DNA from: Mesonia sp. HuA40
GTDB lineage: Bacteria > Bacteroidota > Bacteroidia > Flavobacteriales > Flavobacteriaceae
Assembly (NCBI RefSeq): GCF_008017835.1
Contig: NZ_VRLT01000021.1
Location: 124,001 to 188,000 of the forward strand
Direction of reading: 5' to 3'
DNA: 64,000 nucleotides
The position numbers were made by a program, and so were the translations under genes. This document shows positions 37,866-47,385 of the stretch, piece after piece (the stretch's first letter is position 1; every line of letters starts with the position of its first letter). The notes beneath the pieces were generated by a model. It was not told the origin of the DNA and did not search any database. It was given only the letters and a program-made list of their open reading frames with translations.

Positions 37866-39428
37866 ATGAAAAAGAAAGTTTTTGTCTTTTTGGTGTTGCT
37901 CATGAGCCTTTCGCTTATCGGAATAATTTTTGTTCAGGGGTATTGGATTAAAAATACGGTTGAAACAAATGAGGAGCAGTTTTCTTTTAATGCGCGACAA
38001 GTCTTGTTTCGTGTAGCCGATAGAATTGAACGTGAAGAAATAGACAAATATTACATTCAATACACACGGGTAGCCGATTCGACAAAACCTACCACTGCGA
38101 GGCTGAGCGAACTTTTTCAGATTAAACAAGACGAGCTTACCAACGAAACTTTTTTCTATACCAACAGCATCTTGCAAGAAGATTACAAATTATCTTCTTC
38201 TTTTTTAAGTGAAGAAAAAGATTCTATCGCTTTTAGAAAATTAGTAAATAGAAAAATTACGCGGCTAATACATGATGATAAACTTCGAGACAATCAAAAT
38301 CTTAGTGCAGAGGAACGTTTTGAGAAAATATCAAGACTAGAAGATAATGAGAAATATTTATTGGTAGAGGCAATTAAAGAGAAAGCAGCCAACTTGCCTA
38401 TTCATAAACGCGTAGATACCGAAAGGGTGAAAACATTAATTCAAAATGAGTTAGCGGCGCGCCGAATTCAATCTGGCTTTGAATTCGCTATTTATAGCAA
38501 AGATCTAGCAACAAAAGTTCGAACTGCCAACTTTGATCTTGATTCTCCTGCCACTTACAGTACACCATTGTTTAAAATGAACAATAATAGTTATCGGTTA
38601 TACATCAACTTTACCGAAAAGAAAAAGGAAGTGCTTTCGTCTATTGCAGTAATGACTTTTTTGAGTATTGTATTTACCTTGATAATTATAATCGCATATT
38701 ACAGTGCAATTTCACAGTTGGTGAAGCAAAGGCAAATTTCACAAATCAAGACCGATTTTATAAATAATATGACGCACGAGTTTAAGACACCAATTGCTAC
38801 TATAAATTTGGCATTAGACTCTTTAAGAAATCCTAAGATTGCTCAAGATAAAGATCGGGTAAACCGTTATTTAGGAATGATTCGTGAGGAGAATAAGCGT
38901 ATGCATGCTCAAGTAGAGAATGTATTACGTATTTCTAAGTTGGAGAAAAATGAGCTCAACATAAAAAAAGAACGCCTTAAGCTTCATGATATTATTGAAG
39001 AAGCGATTACCCACGTTGAGTTAATAATTGAAGATCGCGGTGGATATATACAAACACATTTTGGTGCATTAAAATCAACCATATTAGCCAATGAGACACA
39101 TTTTACCAATGTTGTAGTAAATATCCTAGATAATGCTATTAAGTATTCTACCGAAGAACCAAAAATCGATGTGTACACCGAAAATGTAAAAAATTATATT
39201 GTATTAAAAATAAGAGATCAAGGACAAGGAATGAATCGCATTGTGCAAAAAAAGGTATTTGAAAAATTTTTTAGAGCGCATACTGGCGATATTCATAACG
39301 TCAAAGGACACGGGCTTGGTCTGGCCTATGTCAAGAAAATAGTAGAAGACCATCATGGTACTGTCACTTTAACCAGTGAAAAGGGAAAGGGAAGTACTTT
39401 TATTATTAAATTACCTTTAATATCATAA
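37866..39428 (+). CDS. Membrane sensor histidine kinase (RprX-like)
   Basis: The 520-residue protein has an N-terminal membrane helix (VFVFLVLLMSLSLIGIIFVQG), a periplasmic sensor region of about 230 residues and a second helix (SIAVMTFLSIVFTLIIIIAYY, about 258-280). The HisKA domain carries phospho-acceptor His304 in NNMTHEFKTPIATI, and the ATPase domain has N, G1 (RDQGQGM), F (FEKFFRAHTGDIHNVKGHGLGL) and G2 boxes. It is paired with the response regulator 3 bp downstream. GGAG lies 5 bp before the ATG and overlaps a TACTTTTG that could alternatively be a -7 element. The signal sensed is unknown. Confidence 0.9.
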   Translation: MKKKVFVFLVLLMSLSLIGIIFVQGYWIKNTVETNEEQFSFNARQVLFRVADRIEREEIDKYYIQYTRVADSTKPTTARLSELFQIKQDELTNETFFYTNSILQEDYKLSSSFLSEEKDSIAFRKLVNRKITRLIHDDKLRDNQNLSAEERFEKISRLEDNEKYLLVEAIKEKAANLPIHKRVDTERVKTLIQNELAARRIQSGFEFAIYSKDLATKVRTANFDLDSPATYSTPLFKMNNNSYRLYINFTEKKKEVLSSIAVMTFLSIVFTLIIIIAYYSAISQLVKQRQISQIKTDFINNMTHEFKTPIATINLALDSLRNPKIAQDKDRVNRYLGMIREENKRMHAQVENVLRISKLEKNELNIKKERLKLHDIIEEAITHVELIIEDRGGYIQTHFGALKSTILANETHFTNVVVNILDNAIKYSTEEPKIDVYTENVKNYIVLKIRDQGQGMNRIVQKKVFEKFFRAHTGDIHNVKGHGLGLAYVKKIVEDHHGTVTLTSEKGKGSTFIIKLPLIS

Positions 39429-39431
39429 AAT

Positions 39432-40145
39432 ATGGAAACTGAAAACAAAAAGATTTTATTAGTTGAAGATGACCCGAACTTTGGGATTGTTCTAAAAGAT
39501 TATTTAGCGATGAATGACTATGAAGTTACACACGCTAAAAACGGAATGGAAGGCTTTGAAAAATTTAAGAAAGACGATTTTAATCTATGTATTCTTGATG
39601 TGATGATGCCTTATAAAGATGGTTTTACTTTAGCCAAAGAAATAAGAGAGAAAAATGAAGATGTACCCATTATCTTTTTAACGGCAAAAGCTATGAAGGA
39701 GGATGTTTTAAAAGGGTATAAGGTTGGTGCAGACGATTATTTAAATAAACCTTTTGATAGCGAAGTACTACTGATGAAAATTCAGGCTATTATGCAGCGT
39801 AAAGCTACTGACAGTGTAGCCGATAGCAAACAATTTGAATTTCAAATTGGCGATTTTCATTTAAATTCTAAATTACGTTTCTTAACTTTTAGAGAAGAAG
39901 AGCCACAAAAGCTTTCACCTAAAGAAAATGAACTACTTAGGTTATTGGCATTACATGAAAATGATTTAATGCCTAGAGAATTAGCGCTTACTAAAATTTG
40001 GAGAGACGACAATTACTTTACTTCTAGAAGTATGGATGTTTATATTGCAAAACTGCGTAAGTACCTTAAAAAGGATGAAAACGTTGAAATTTTAAATATT
40101 CACGGTGAAGGATTTAGACTTGTGATTAGAAGTCAAGAAGAATAG
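39432..40145 (+). CDS. OmpR-family response regulator (RprY-like)
   Basis: The 237-residue protein has a receiver domain (1 to about 120) with the acidic pair Asp13/Asp14, phospho-acceptor Asp56 in LDVMMP, Thr84 and Lys106. The C-terminal winged-helix DNA-binding domain (about 135-235) carries LSPKENELLRLLALHEN, SRSMDVYIAKLRKYLKKD and INIHGEGFRL-type ends. It is co-transcribed with the histidine kinase and is similar in organisation to RprXY of Bacteroides; targets are not known. It ends at a bidirectional hairpin inside the end of miaA. Confidence 0.92.
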   Translation: METENKKILLVEDDPNFGIVLKDYLAMNDYEVTHAKNGMEGFEKFKKDDFNLCILDVMMPYKDGFTLAKEIREKNEDVPIIFLTAKAMKEDVLKGYKVGADDYLNKPFDSEVLLMKIQAIMQRKATDSVADSKQFEFQIGDFHLNSKLRFLTFREEEPQKLSPKENELLRLLALHENDLMPRELALTKIWRDDNYFTSRSMDVYIAKLRKYLKKDENVEILNIHGEGFRLVIRSQEE

Positions 40146-40180
40146 CACCCTAAAATAAATATTTCTAGTTTCCAAAAATT

Positions 40181-40217
40181 ACTTGCCAAATGGGCAACTA
40201 TTTGGCAAGTGTTTTTT
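40181..40217. terminator. Bidirectional terminator overlapping the miaA stop codon
   Basis: ACTTGCCAAA and TTTGGCAAGT form a perfect 10-bp stem over a 10-nt loop. T residues follow on the + strand (40212-40217) and a short T run follows on the - strand. The right arm encodes the last miaA codons, and the miaA stop lies in the loop. Confidence 0.8.
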
Positions 40218-41106
40218 GCTCTATATAATGAATAATGGTTTTGGTATCTTGTGTATAATCAAACCACTTTATTTCGGGGTCTTTTTTAAACCAAGTCATT
40301 TGCCTTTTGGCAAATCTTCGTGTATGTTTTTTAATTTCGGCTACTGCAAAATCTAAACTACACTTTCCATCAAAATAGGCGAACAGCTCCTTGTAACCTA
40401 CCGTATTTAAGGCATTTAAGTTACGGTGTGCGTATAGGTTTTTAGCCTCTTTCAACAATCCCATTTCTAGCATTAAATCTACGCGTTTTTCGATACGCTC
40501 GTAAAGAATAGCACGATTGGCTTCTAAACCTATTTTTATATTTTTAAAATTTCTTTCTTTCTTATTTTGAGTTCTATAAAATGAAAAATTGTGTGGCGCG
40601 CCTAAACAAATCTCCAAGGCTCGAATAACACGCTGCTTGTTTTGTAAGTCGGCTTTTGCGGCATACTTTGGGTCCAATTCTCTTAGTTCTTCAGCTAGTT
40701 TTTCTAAACCCTCTTCGGCATAACGCTGATTTAAATTTTCACGGATATGCGGGTCAATATTGGGAAATTGATCTAAGCCATCGGTGATAGCTTTTATATA
40801 TAAGCCGCTACCACCTACCATTACTAAAGGGTTTTTGTCTTGAAACAATTTATCTATTAACGGAATGACCTCTTTCTCAAAATCACCAACAGAGAACTCT
40901 TGGTGTATGCTTTTATTCTGAATGTAATGGTGTTTTGCAGCCTTTAATTCGCTCAGACTCGGAACGGCTGTGCCTATATTCATTTCTTTATAAAATTGCC
41001 TGGAATCGGCCGAGATGATTTCTGTATTAAAGTGCTGGGCTACTTTTATTGCCAAAGCGGTTTTGCCTATAGCCGTTGGCCCTAAAATATGAATTAGATT
41101 ATTCAT
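40198..41106 (-). CDS. miaA: tRNA dimethylallyltransferase
   Basis: The 302-residue enzyme transfers a dimethylallyl group to A37 of tRNAs reading UNN codons. The P-loop is ILGPTAIGKTALAI (about 7-20), followed by EIISADSRQFYKEMNIGTA, VMVGGSGLYIKAI, the KQRVIRALEI segment and the C-terminal TRRFAKRQMTWFKKDPEIKWFD. The start overlaps the end of the K+ channel gene by 8 bp, so the two are translated from one mRNA. The last codons are within a terminator stem. Confidence 0.95.
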   Translation of the reverse strand: MNNLIHILGPTAIGKTALAIKVAQHFNTEIISADSRQFYKEMNIGTAVPSLSELKAAKHHYIQNKSIHQEFSVGDFEKEVIPLIDKLFQDKNPLVMVGGSGLYIKAITDGLDQFPNIDPHIRENLNQRYAEEGLEKLAEELRELDPKYAAKADLQNKQRVIRALEICLGAPHNFSFYRTQNKKERNFKNIKIGLEANRAILYERIEKRVDLMLEMGLLKEAKNLYAHRNLNALNTVGYKELFAYFDGKCSLDFAVAEIKKHTRRFAKRQMTWFKKDPEIKWFDYTQDTKTIIHYIEQKTLAK

Positions 41107-41953
41107 TATTTTTTCTTATTTCATTGCGTAAAGAATAGCCGCAACTATGGCAATATTTTGCCCGGTCTAAATGCGTTTTTTCGTTACAATTATAACAAGA
41201 TAAAGAATTAAAAGATTCGTCATTTCTGCTTCTAGCACTGTATTCTGCGCTTACTATACCCGTTGGTACCGCAATAATACCATAACCCAATATCATAATT
41301 AGAGATGCCAAAAATCTACCCATCGAAGTTATAGGGTGAATATCTCCAAATCCTACTGTAGTTAGGGTTACAATTGTCCAATAAACACCAACGGGAATAC
41401 TCGTAAATCCGGCTTTTTCGCCCTCTATCATGTACATCAAAGTACCGGCGATGATTGAAAGGACTACCACGGCAAATAAAAATACAAAAATTTTGGCCCG
41501 GCTATTGCGCAAGGCGCCTAATAGTCGATTGCCTTCCCCCATATAACGCGAAATTTTGAGTACCCGAAAAACGCGCAAAAGCCTTAAGGCTCTAAAGGTA
41601 ATGAGTGCCGAGCTTCCGGTAATAAAGAACGATAGGTATAAGGGTATGGTTGATAGAAAATCAATGATGCCATAAAAGCTGAAGATATAGCGTGAAGGTC
41701 GGCGAATACTTATAATTCTCAAAATATACTCAATGGTAAATAAAATAGTAATTATCCATTCGGCATAAATTAAATATTCATATACCCATGGCTCAAGACC
41801 AGGTACACTTTCGAGCATCACAAAAATTACGCTCAAAAAAATAAAAATCAATAGAACAACATCAAAAGCCTTACCTGCAGGGGTCTCTGCTTCATAAATA
41901 ATGTCGTGCAATTTTTCACGCCAAGTGATATCGGTATGCTTATTTTTTTTCAA
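41099..41953 (-). CDS. Voltage-gated-like potassium channel with C-terminal zinc ribbon
   Basis: The 284-residue 6-TM ion channel has an S4-like helix with regularly spaced arginines (FRALRLLRVFRVLKISRY, about 125-142) and the pore-loop selectivity filter TLTTVGFGDIHP (about 200), which indicates K+ selectivity. S6 is LIMILGYGIIAVPTGIVSAE. The C-terminus carries CYNC-x12-CHSC (about 255-275), a four-cysteine zinc ribbon. It is co-transcribed with miaA (8-bp overlap). Whether the channel is truly voltage-gated cannot be read from the sequence. Confidence 0.88.
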   Translation of the reverse strand: MKKNKHTDITWREKLHDIIYEAETPAGKAFDVVLLIFIFLSVIFVMLESVPGLEPWVYEYLIYAEWIITILFTIEYILRIISIRRPSRYIFSFYGIIDFLSTIPLYLSFFITGSSALITFRALRLLRVFRVLKISRYMGEGNRLLGALRNSRAKIFVFLFAVVVLSIIAGTLMYMIEGEKAGFTSIPVGVYWTIVTLTTVGFGDIHPITSMGRFLASLIMILGYGIIAVPTGIVSAEYSARSRNDESFNSLSCYNCNEKTHLDRAKYCHSCGYSLRNEIRKNNE

Positions 41954-42001
41954 AATACTAGTAGCCGGTTAAGCAGTCTAAATTATTAATAAAATAAGGG
42001 A

Positions 42002-43363
42002 TTAAAAACTTTTTACCAATAGATTTTTTTTACGGCGTAAATAACTTTGTATAATATGCCGAGTATCCCGGTTTTCTTGTGCATAGGTGAGGCGTTTTTT
42101 CAATAGTTTAATGTCTTCAAACTGATGATTGAGGGTAATAAATGCATAACCTAGATAAGTACCGTCTTCAATCAATAAAATACTTTTTTCATCGGGTTTT
42201 CTACCCCGATCTACAATAATCATATTTTGATTTTTGTAATTGTACTTTTCTTCCAGTTCCGCAACACGGGTGTTGTAACTATCAGGTGTTTCTTCGCCAA
42301 TACAAGCCCCGTTGCATTTTTTTATAGTATAGTTAAAACAGTTACCCGAAGTTTTATGCAAACCAGTAAACTTGGCACATAGACTATAATCTTCTGTCAT
42401 GCGTTCTAAAAAAGACTTGGCTTGTCGCAAACTGGTAAAGGTAGTAAGGGGCTGATCAACCAAATTGGCCTCGGCGATTCGCATAGTTTTGTAACCCATT
42501 TCGTTTTCACGGATTTCAATAGCGTAATTGAATATATCTTTTTTTAGGGCGCGATTGTATTTAGGCTTTATTTTTTTTATCGCTTCATTTTCTTTAATCA
42601 AAGCGAGTAATTCTGTACCAGTGGTCTCAATGCTAATGCGTTGCACTTCAATCTGCATTTTCTTAGCCTTGTGACTCGTATTGGTAAAATGCTGGTTTAT
42701 ACGTTTTCTTATATTTTTGCTTTTACCCACATAAATAATATCTCCAGCCGTGTTATGCATATAATAAACGCCAACAGTAGCAGGCATTTCCTCGATTAAT
42801 CGTATTAATTTTTTATCTAAACTATTCTTGGGTAAGCTGCGTACCGCTTTTTTTACTATTTCTTTATTAGCATCTTTTTGTAAAAGCAGTTCAAACAATT
42901 TAACAGTTGCCAAAGCATCACCACTTGCCCTATGCCTATTGGTGATAGGAATTCCTAGACTTTTTACTAGCTTTCCTAAGCTATAGGAGGGTAAATCGGG
43001 TATAAGTTTTTTTGACAATTCAAGACTACATAGGGTGTTGCGTTCATAACTATAGCCTAAACGCTTGTATTCTAGTTTTAAAATGCGGTAGTCAAATTTT
43101 GCATTGTGAGCTACCAGTACGCAATCTTCGGTAATTTCAATTATTCTTTTGGCTACTTCATAAAATTTAGGTGCCTGGCGTAGCATTTCATTGTTGATAC
43201 CGGTAAGTCCTACTACAAAAGCTTGGATGGGACGTTCTGGATTTACCAAACTGATGAATTGATCAACGATTTGTTCTCCGTCATGCTTATAAATAGCAAT
43301 CTCAGTAACGCCTTCTTCGTTATATTTGCCTCCGGTGGTTTCTATGTCTACAATGGCATACAT
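42002..43363 (-). CDS. Exonuclease (DnaQ-like) fused to GIY-YIG nuclease domain (UvrC/Cho-like)
   Basis: The 453-residue protein is read from the ATG at 43363 (MYAIVDIETTGG), since a start 30 bp earlier would overlap the upstream gene. The N-terminal DEDDh 3'-5' exonuclease domain (about 1-165) has DIETTG, VAHNAKFDYRIL and NRHRASGDALATV. The central GIY-YIG domain (about 195-280) has VGVYYMHNTAGDIIYVGKSKNIRKRI. The rest resembles the UvrC/Cho region (CNGACIGEE). This fusion is known from polymerase III epsilon-like/Cho proteins and probably acts in DNA repair. Confidence 0.87.
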   Translation of the reverse strand: MYAIVDIETTGGKYNEEGVTEIAIYKHDGEQIVDQFISLVNPERPIQAFVVGLTGINNEMLRQAPKFYEVAKRIIEITEDCVLVAHNAKFDYRILKLEYKRLGYSYERNTLCSLELSKKLIPDLPSYSLGKLVKSLGIPITNRHRASGDALATVKLFELLLQKDANKEIVKKAVRSLPKNSLDKKLIRLIEEMPATVGVYYMHNTAGDIIYVGKSKNIRKRINQHFTNTSHKAKKMQIEVQRISIETTGTELLALIKENEAIKKIKPKYNRALKKDIFNYAIEIRENEMGYKTMRIAEANLVDQPLTTFTSLRQAKSFLERMTEDYSLCAKFTGLHKTSGNCFNYTIKKCNGACIGEETPDSYNTRVAELEEKYNYKNQNMIIVDRGRKPDEKSILLIEDGTYLGYAFITLNHQFEDIKLLKKRLTYAQENRDTRHIIQSYLRRKKNLLVKSF

Positions 43364-43376
43364 GTTATAAGGCGTT

Positions 43377-44036
43377 TTAATAATTACGTGCACCGAATAT
43401 GGCGCTTCCTATTCGCAGCATATTACTTTGATGTTCAAGTGCTATTTTATAATCTCCGCTCATTCCCATAGAGAGTATTTTTAATTCGGGATGTTGTAAT
43501 TTTAATTGATTAAAGGCTTGGGATAAATATTCGAATTCTTTATGAATTTGCTGTGTATCTTCCGTAAAGGTTGCCATACCCATTAAACCTACAATTTTTA
43601 CATTTTTCATTTGGGTGTATACATCACCCGAGAGAATTTCTTCCGCCGTAGCCAGATCCATTCCGTATTTGGTGTCTTCTTCGGCAATTTTTATTTGAAG
43701 TAAACAATCGATAACACGTTCGTTTTTTTTGGCCTCTTTATTGATTTCTTTTAGCAATTTCATTTTATGTACCCCGTGAATCAATTGCACATAAGGCGCC
43801 ATGTATTTGACCTTGTTGGTTTGCACATGACCAATCATATGCCATTGAATATCTGAAGGCAGATTGGCTTGCTTATCGGTCATTTCTTGAATTTTATTTT
43901 CGCCAAAAATGCGTTGTCCAGCCTCGTAGGCCTGTAAAATTTCTTGCTCACTTTTGGTTTTAGAAACAGCTACAAGTTGCACGTGTTTAGGTAACTCACT
44001 TAAAACTTTATTTAAATTTGCTGAAATGTTACTCAT
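43377..44036 (-). CDS. PLP homeostasis protein, YggS/PROSC family
   Basis: The 219-residue alanine-racemase-fold protein has the PLP-binding lysine in LVAVSKTKSEQEI (Lys26) and the family motifs FGENKIQEM, WHMIGHVQTNKVKYM and LSMGMSGDYKIALEHQSNMLRIG. Family members bind PLP and tune vitamin B6 and amino-acid pools without known enzyme activity. It is leftward, 3 bp after the DUF1015 gene and 13 bp before the exonuclease fusion, so probably one operon. Confidence 0.93.
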   Translation of the reverse strand: MSNISANLNKVLSELPKHVQLVAVSKTKSEQEILQAYEAGQRIFGENKIQEMTDKQANLPSDIQWHMIGHVQTNKVKYMAPYVQLIHGVHKMKLLKEINKEAKKNERVIDCLLQIKIAEEDTKYGMDLATAEEILSGDVYTQMKNVKIVGLMGMATFTEDTQQIHKEFEYLSQAFNQLKLQHPELKILSMGMSGDYKIALEHQSNMLRIGSAIFGARNY

Positions 44037-44039
44037 AGT

Positions 44040-45278
44040 TTAATATTCATATATGGTGATGCCGCTGCGTAATTTGGGTTCTATGTAAGTTGATTTGGGG
44101 GGCATGGTTAAACCTTCATTGGCGATTTGTTTCATTTCAGCAACCGATGCTGGCAGCATACCAAATCCTACCCTAAACTCTCCACGATCTACTAAGCCTT
44201 TAACATAAGCCATGCCTTTTTTACCATGAGCGTAATCTAAACGTTTGTCTGATCGAGCATCGCCAATGCCCAGTATCGGATTTAATACGGTTTTGTACAA
44301 TACCTGTGCATCGAGATGAGATAATGCATTTTCGGCCTTATAGTTTAATTTTCGCAAATGTAAACTATAAAAATCACCGTCTAAGTACATGCTAAAGGAA
44401 TGTTTTTCTTGAGGCTTGTAATAGGTGTTCTTGCGGTTTTCTATTTTAAAAAAATTATCTAACCGAATGAGAAATTCCTCTTTACTTAAGCCATTTAAAT
44501 CTTTTACCAGCCGATTAAATTCTAAAATTTTAAGGTTGCTCTCTGGTATGATATAGCTCATAAAAAAATTATAGGGCTCTTTACCAGTATGCTCTTTATT
44601 AGCTTTTTTTAATTCTTCACAAAGTTGATATGCGCTGGCACTGCGATGATGACCATCGGCAATATAAAGATGATCCATAGACTTAAAAATCTGAGTGATT
44701 TGTTGGCAGGCTTGAGCATCGTCAATCAACCACAAATAATGGGTGTCTCTGTAGGTGGTGGTAAATTCGTATTCTGGACGTATGCTTTTCGCATGATTGA
44801 TGATTGCAGATAAATCTGCATTATCGGGATGCGTTAATAAAACTGGCTCTGCATTAAAACCAACAGTTTGCAAGTATTTTTTAAAATCTTCTTCGCGATA
44901 GGCTATGGTTTCTTCGTGCCTTTTAATCAAATTACTTTTGTAACTATTAAGTCCCGTGGCGGCAACAATACCAGTAAAAACATGGCCATCTGCATCTTTG
45001 CGTTCATAGATATAAAAACATGGATGCTCATCTTTGATAAAAATATGGTCTTCTCGAAATTCTTGATAGCGATTGCGTACCAATTCATACCGATCTGGTC
45101 CCGAAACTTCTTTGTGGTATTTATAACCCGGATTCACAATATGTAAAAATGAAAACGGATTGTTGTCTAGCCGAGCTTCCCTTTCGGCCTGTGTATAGTG
45201 ATGGTAAGGTCTAGATGAAATTAAACCAACTTTGTCACGGGTGGGTCTCACAGCCCGAAAAGGAACAACTTCTGGCAT
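44040..45278 (-). CDS. DUF1015 family protein
   Basis: The 412-residue protein begins PEVVPFRAVRPTRDKVGLIS, with FSFLHIVNPGYKYHK, the conserved IADGHHRSASAYQL at about residue 205 and FNRLVKDLNGL further on, matching the DUF1015 family. The function is unknown; the D-G-H-H-R motif is the family hallmark. In several phyla it neighbours serine or phosphoserine metabolism genes, but here the neighbours are YggS and an Hbd-type dehydrogenase. It is part of a tightly spaced leftward run. Confidence 0.88.
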   Translation of the reverse strand: MPEVVPFRAVRPTRDKVGLISSRPYHHYTQAEREARLDNNPFSFLHIVNPGYKYHKEVSGPDRYELVRNRYQEFREDHIFIKDEHPCFYIYERKDADGHVFTGIVAATGLNSYKSNLIKRHEETIAYREEDFKKYLQTVGFNAEPVLLTHPDNADLSAIINHAKSIRPEYEFTTTYRDTHYLWLIDDAQACQQITQIFKSMDHLYIADGHHRSASAYQLCEELKKANKEHTGKEPYNFFMSYIIPESNLKILEFNRLVKDLNGLSKEEFLIRLDNFFKIENRKNTYYKPQEKHSFSMYLDGDFYSLHLRKLNYKAENALSHLDAQVLYKTVLNPILGIGDARSDKRLDYAHGKKGMAYVKGLVDRGEFRVGFGMLPASVAEMKQIANEGLTMPPKSTYIEPKLRSGITIYEY

Positions 45279-45284
45279 AATAAA

Positions 45285-46172
45285 TTATTTGAATTGAGCA
45301 GCCACAACTTCGGCTTTTTTAGATTCGCTATAGTCGTAAAACCCTTCGCCCGATTTAACGCCTAGTTTTCCAGCTTGTACCATATTCACCAATAATGGGC
45401 ACGGAGCATATTTTGGATTTTTAAATCCTTCGTACATTACTTCTAAAATACTCAAACAAACGTCTAAACCAATAAAATCGGCTAATTGTAGTGGCCCCAT
45501 AGGGTGCGCCATACCTAATTTCATCACGGTATCTATTTCTTTAACGCCCCCCACTTGATTATAAAGTGTTTCAATGGCTTCATTAAGCATGGGCATCAAG
45601 ATACGATTGGCTACAAAACCAGGATAATCATTCACCTCTGTAGGTGTCTTTTTTAAAGCCACCGATAAATCCATTATTTGTTGGGTTACTTCCTGCGAAG
45701 TACTATAACCTTTAATAATTTCAACCAACTTCATAATGGGTACAGGGTTCATAAAGTGCATCCCGATTACCTTCTCAGGTCGTGCAGTTACCGATGCAAT
45801 TTTTGTAATTGAAATTGAACTGGTATTGGATGCCAAAATAGTTTCCTTAGCGCAAAACTCATCCAATTGCTTGAATATTTTTAATTTTAAGTCTTCGTTT
45901 TCGGTGGCAGCTTCAACCACTAAGTCAACTTGTTGTACCCCCTCTTTTAAATCGGTAAAAGTGGTGATATTGGCTAAAGTTTGATCTTTATCTTGCTCGC
46001 TAATTTTTTCCTTAGCAACCATACGATCTAGATTTTTTGTAATGGTAGCCATTCCTCGATCTAAATTCTCTTGAGCTATATCAATTAAATGTACTTGGTA
46101 ATTAAACTGAGCAAAAGTATGGGCAATACCGTTACCCATTGTACCGGCTCCTATTACGGCAATATTCTTCAT
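45285..46172 (-). CDS. hbd: 3-hydroxybutyryl-CoA / 3-hydroxyacyl-CoA dehydrogenase
   Basis: The 295-residue protein has an NAD-binding Rossmann start IAVIGAGTMGNGIAHTFAQF, the catalytic region SNTSSISITKIAS and MHFMNPVPIMKLVEII (catalytic His), and the C-terminal dehydrogenase domain with VNDYPGFVANRILMPMLNEA and MGPLQLADFIGLDVCL. It oxidises 3-hydroxyacyl-CoA to 3-oxoacyl-CoA; chain-length preference cannot be told. It is between the DUF1015 gene (6 bp) and the Gfo/Idh/MocA gene (11 bp) in the leftward run. Confidence 0.92.
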   Translation of the reverse strand: MKNIAVIGAGTMGNGIAHTFAQFNYQVHLIDIAQENLDRGMATITKNLDRMVAKEKISEQDKDQTLANITTFTDLKEGVQQVDLVVEAATENEDLKLKIFKQLDEFCAKETILASNTSSISITKIASVTARPEKVIGMHFMNPVPIMKLVEIIKGYSTSQEVTQQIMDLSVALKKTPTEVNDYPGFVANRILMPMLNEAIETLYNQVGGVKEIDTVMKLGMAHPMGPLQLADFIGLDVCLSILEVMYEGFKNPKYAPCPLLVNMVQAGKLGVKSGEGFYDYSESKKAEVVAAQFK

Positions 46173-46183
46173 AATTCTAATTT

Positions 46184-47152
46184 TTATTTTTTTGAAAAAC
46201 TATTTATTATTTGTTTGGCTACGCGCAAGGCACGTGCACCTTGTTCTAAAGTTACCTTCGGAGTGAGATCTTGGGTAATCGCCTCAGCAAAGGTTTCCAA
46301 TTCTTCCAAAATAGCATTGTTTTCATCTACATCGGGATTATCAAAATAGATTTGCTTTTTAACTCCTTCTGCATTTTGCAAAATCATATCAAATTCTCCT
46401 GGTTGCTGGGGAGCATCTTTCATTCTAACTACCTCACATTTCTTTTCTAGAAAATCTACAGAGATATAAGCATCTCTTTGAAAGAAGCGGGCTTTGCGCA
46501 TTTGCTTAAGTGAAATACGGCTTGCTGTTAAGTTGGCAACACAGCCGTTTTCAAATTCTATACGGGCGTTGCAAATATCTGGTGTTTCACTAATTACCGA
46601 AACACCACTAGCATTAATATTCTTTACAGGAGAGGGTACTACGCTTAACACAGCATCGATATCGTGAATCATTAAATCAAGAACAACAGGAACATCGGTG
46701 CCACGCGGATTAAATTCTGCCAATCGATGGGCTTCTATGAACATTGGTTGGTCAATTTTATCTTGTACTGCTTTGAAGGCTGGATTAAACCGTTCTACAT
46801 GTCCTACCTGCCCCTTTACCTTATGCTTTGCTGCCAATGCTACCAACTCATCTGCTTCTTCAACGGTATGAGTAATTGGTTTTTCTATAAAAAAATGCTT
46901 GTTTAGTAGTACTGCTTTTTTTGCAATATCAAAATGAGAAAGGGTAGGGGTTACAATATCGATTACAGCCACATCCTGCAAAAGATCGTCAATCTCTTCA
47001 TACAAGGTATATCCAAATTCATCGGCTACTTTTTGGGCATACTCCCTATTGCTATCGTAAAATCCTACAAGCTCATATTTTTTGGATTGGTTGAGTAAGC
47101 GCAAATGTATTTTACCTAGATGGCCTGCGCCTATAACTCCTATTTTTAGCAT
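46184..47152 (-). CDS. Gfo/Idh/MocA family oxidoreductase
   Basis: The 322-residue protein has an N-terminal Rossmann fold (KIGVIGAGHLGKIHLRLLNQ) and the family's EKPITHTVEEADELV motif (about 92-106). A C-terminal alpha/beta domain follows, with GHVERFNPAFKAV and DLMIHDIDAVLSV. The substrate is unknown, although the family usually acts on sugars or sugar nucleotides. It is the first gene of the leftward run down to miaA; a 230-bp non-coding region separates it from the divergent pcm. Confidence 0.87.
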   Translation of the reverse strand: MLKIGVIGAGHLGKIHLRLLNQSKKYELVGFYDSNREYAQKVADEFGYTLYEEIDDLLQDVAVIDIVTPTLSHFDIAKKAVLLNKHFFIEKPITHTVEEADELVALAAKHKVKGQVGHVERFNPAFKAVQDKIDQPMFIEAHRLAEFNPRGTDVPVVLDLMIHDIDAVLSVVPSPVKNINASGVSVISETPDICNARIEFENGCVANLTASRISLKQMRKARFFQRDAYISVDFLEKKCEVVRMKDAPQQPGEFDMILQNAEGVKKQIYFDNPDVDENNAILEELETFAEAITQDLTPKVTLEQGARALRVAKQIINSFSKK

Positions 47153-47385
47153 ATATCGTGGTTTTGCACAAAAATACTATTTCTTTTAGAGAAGTGGCAT
47201 CAATTTTTTTTAGATTTTCATCTCTTTCGTCAGTCGCGTCCATTGTTATTAGCTATTTTACCGATTTTAGCGTATTTTTAGTTATTTGGTTATAAATACC
47301 CTACGGCCTACGCGTATAAATGCGGTGTATTTCTTTGTGTAAATCAGCTGAAATTCCTTAAAAATTAGCTAATTTTAGCAAAAAT

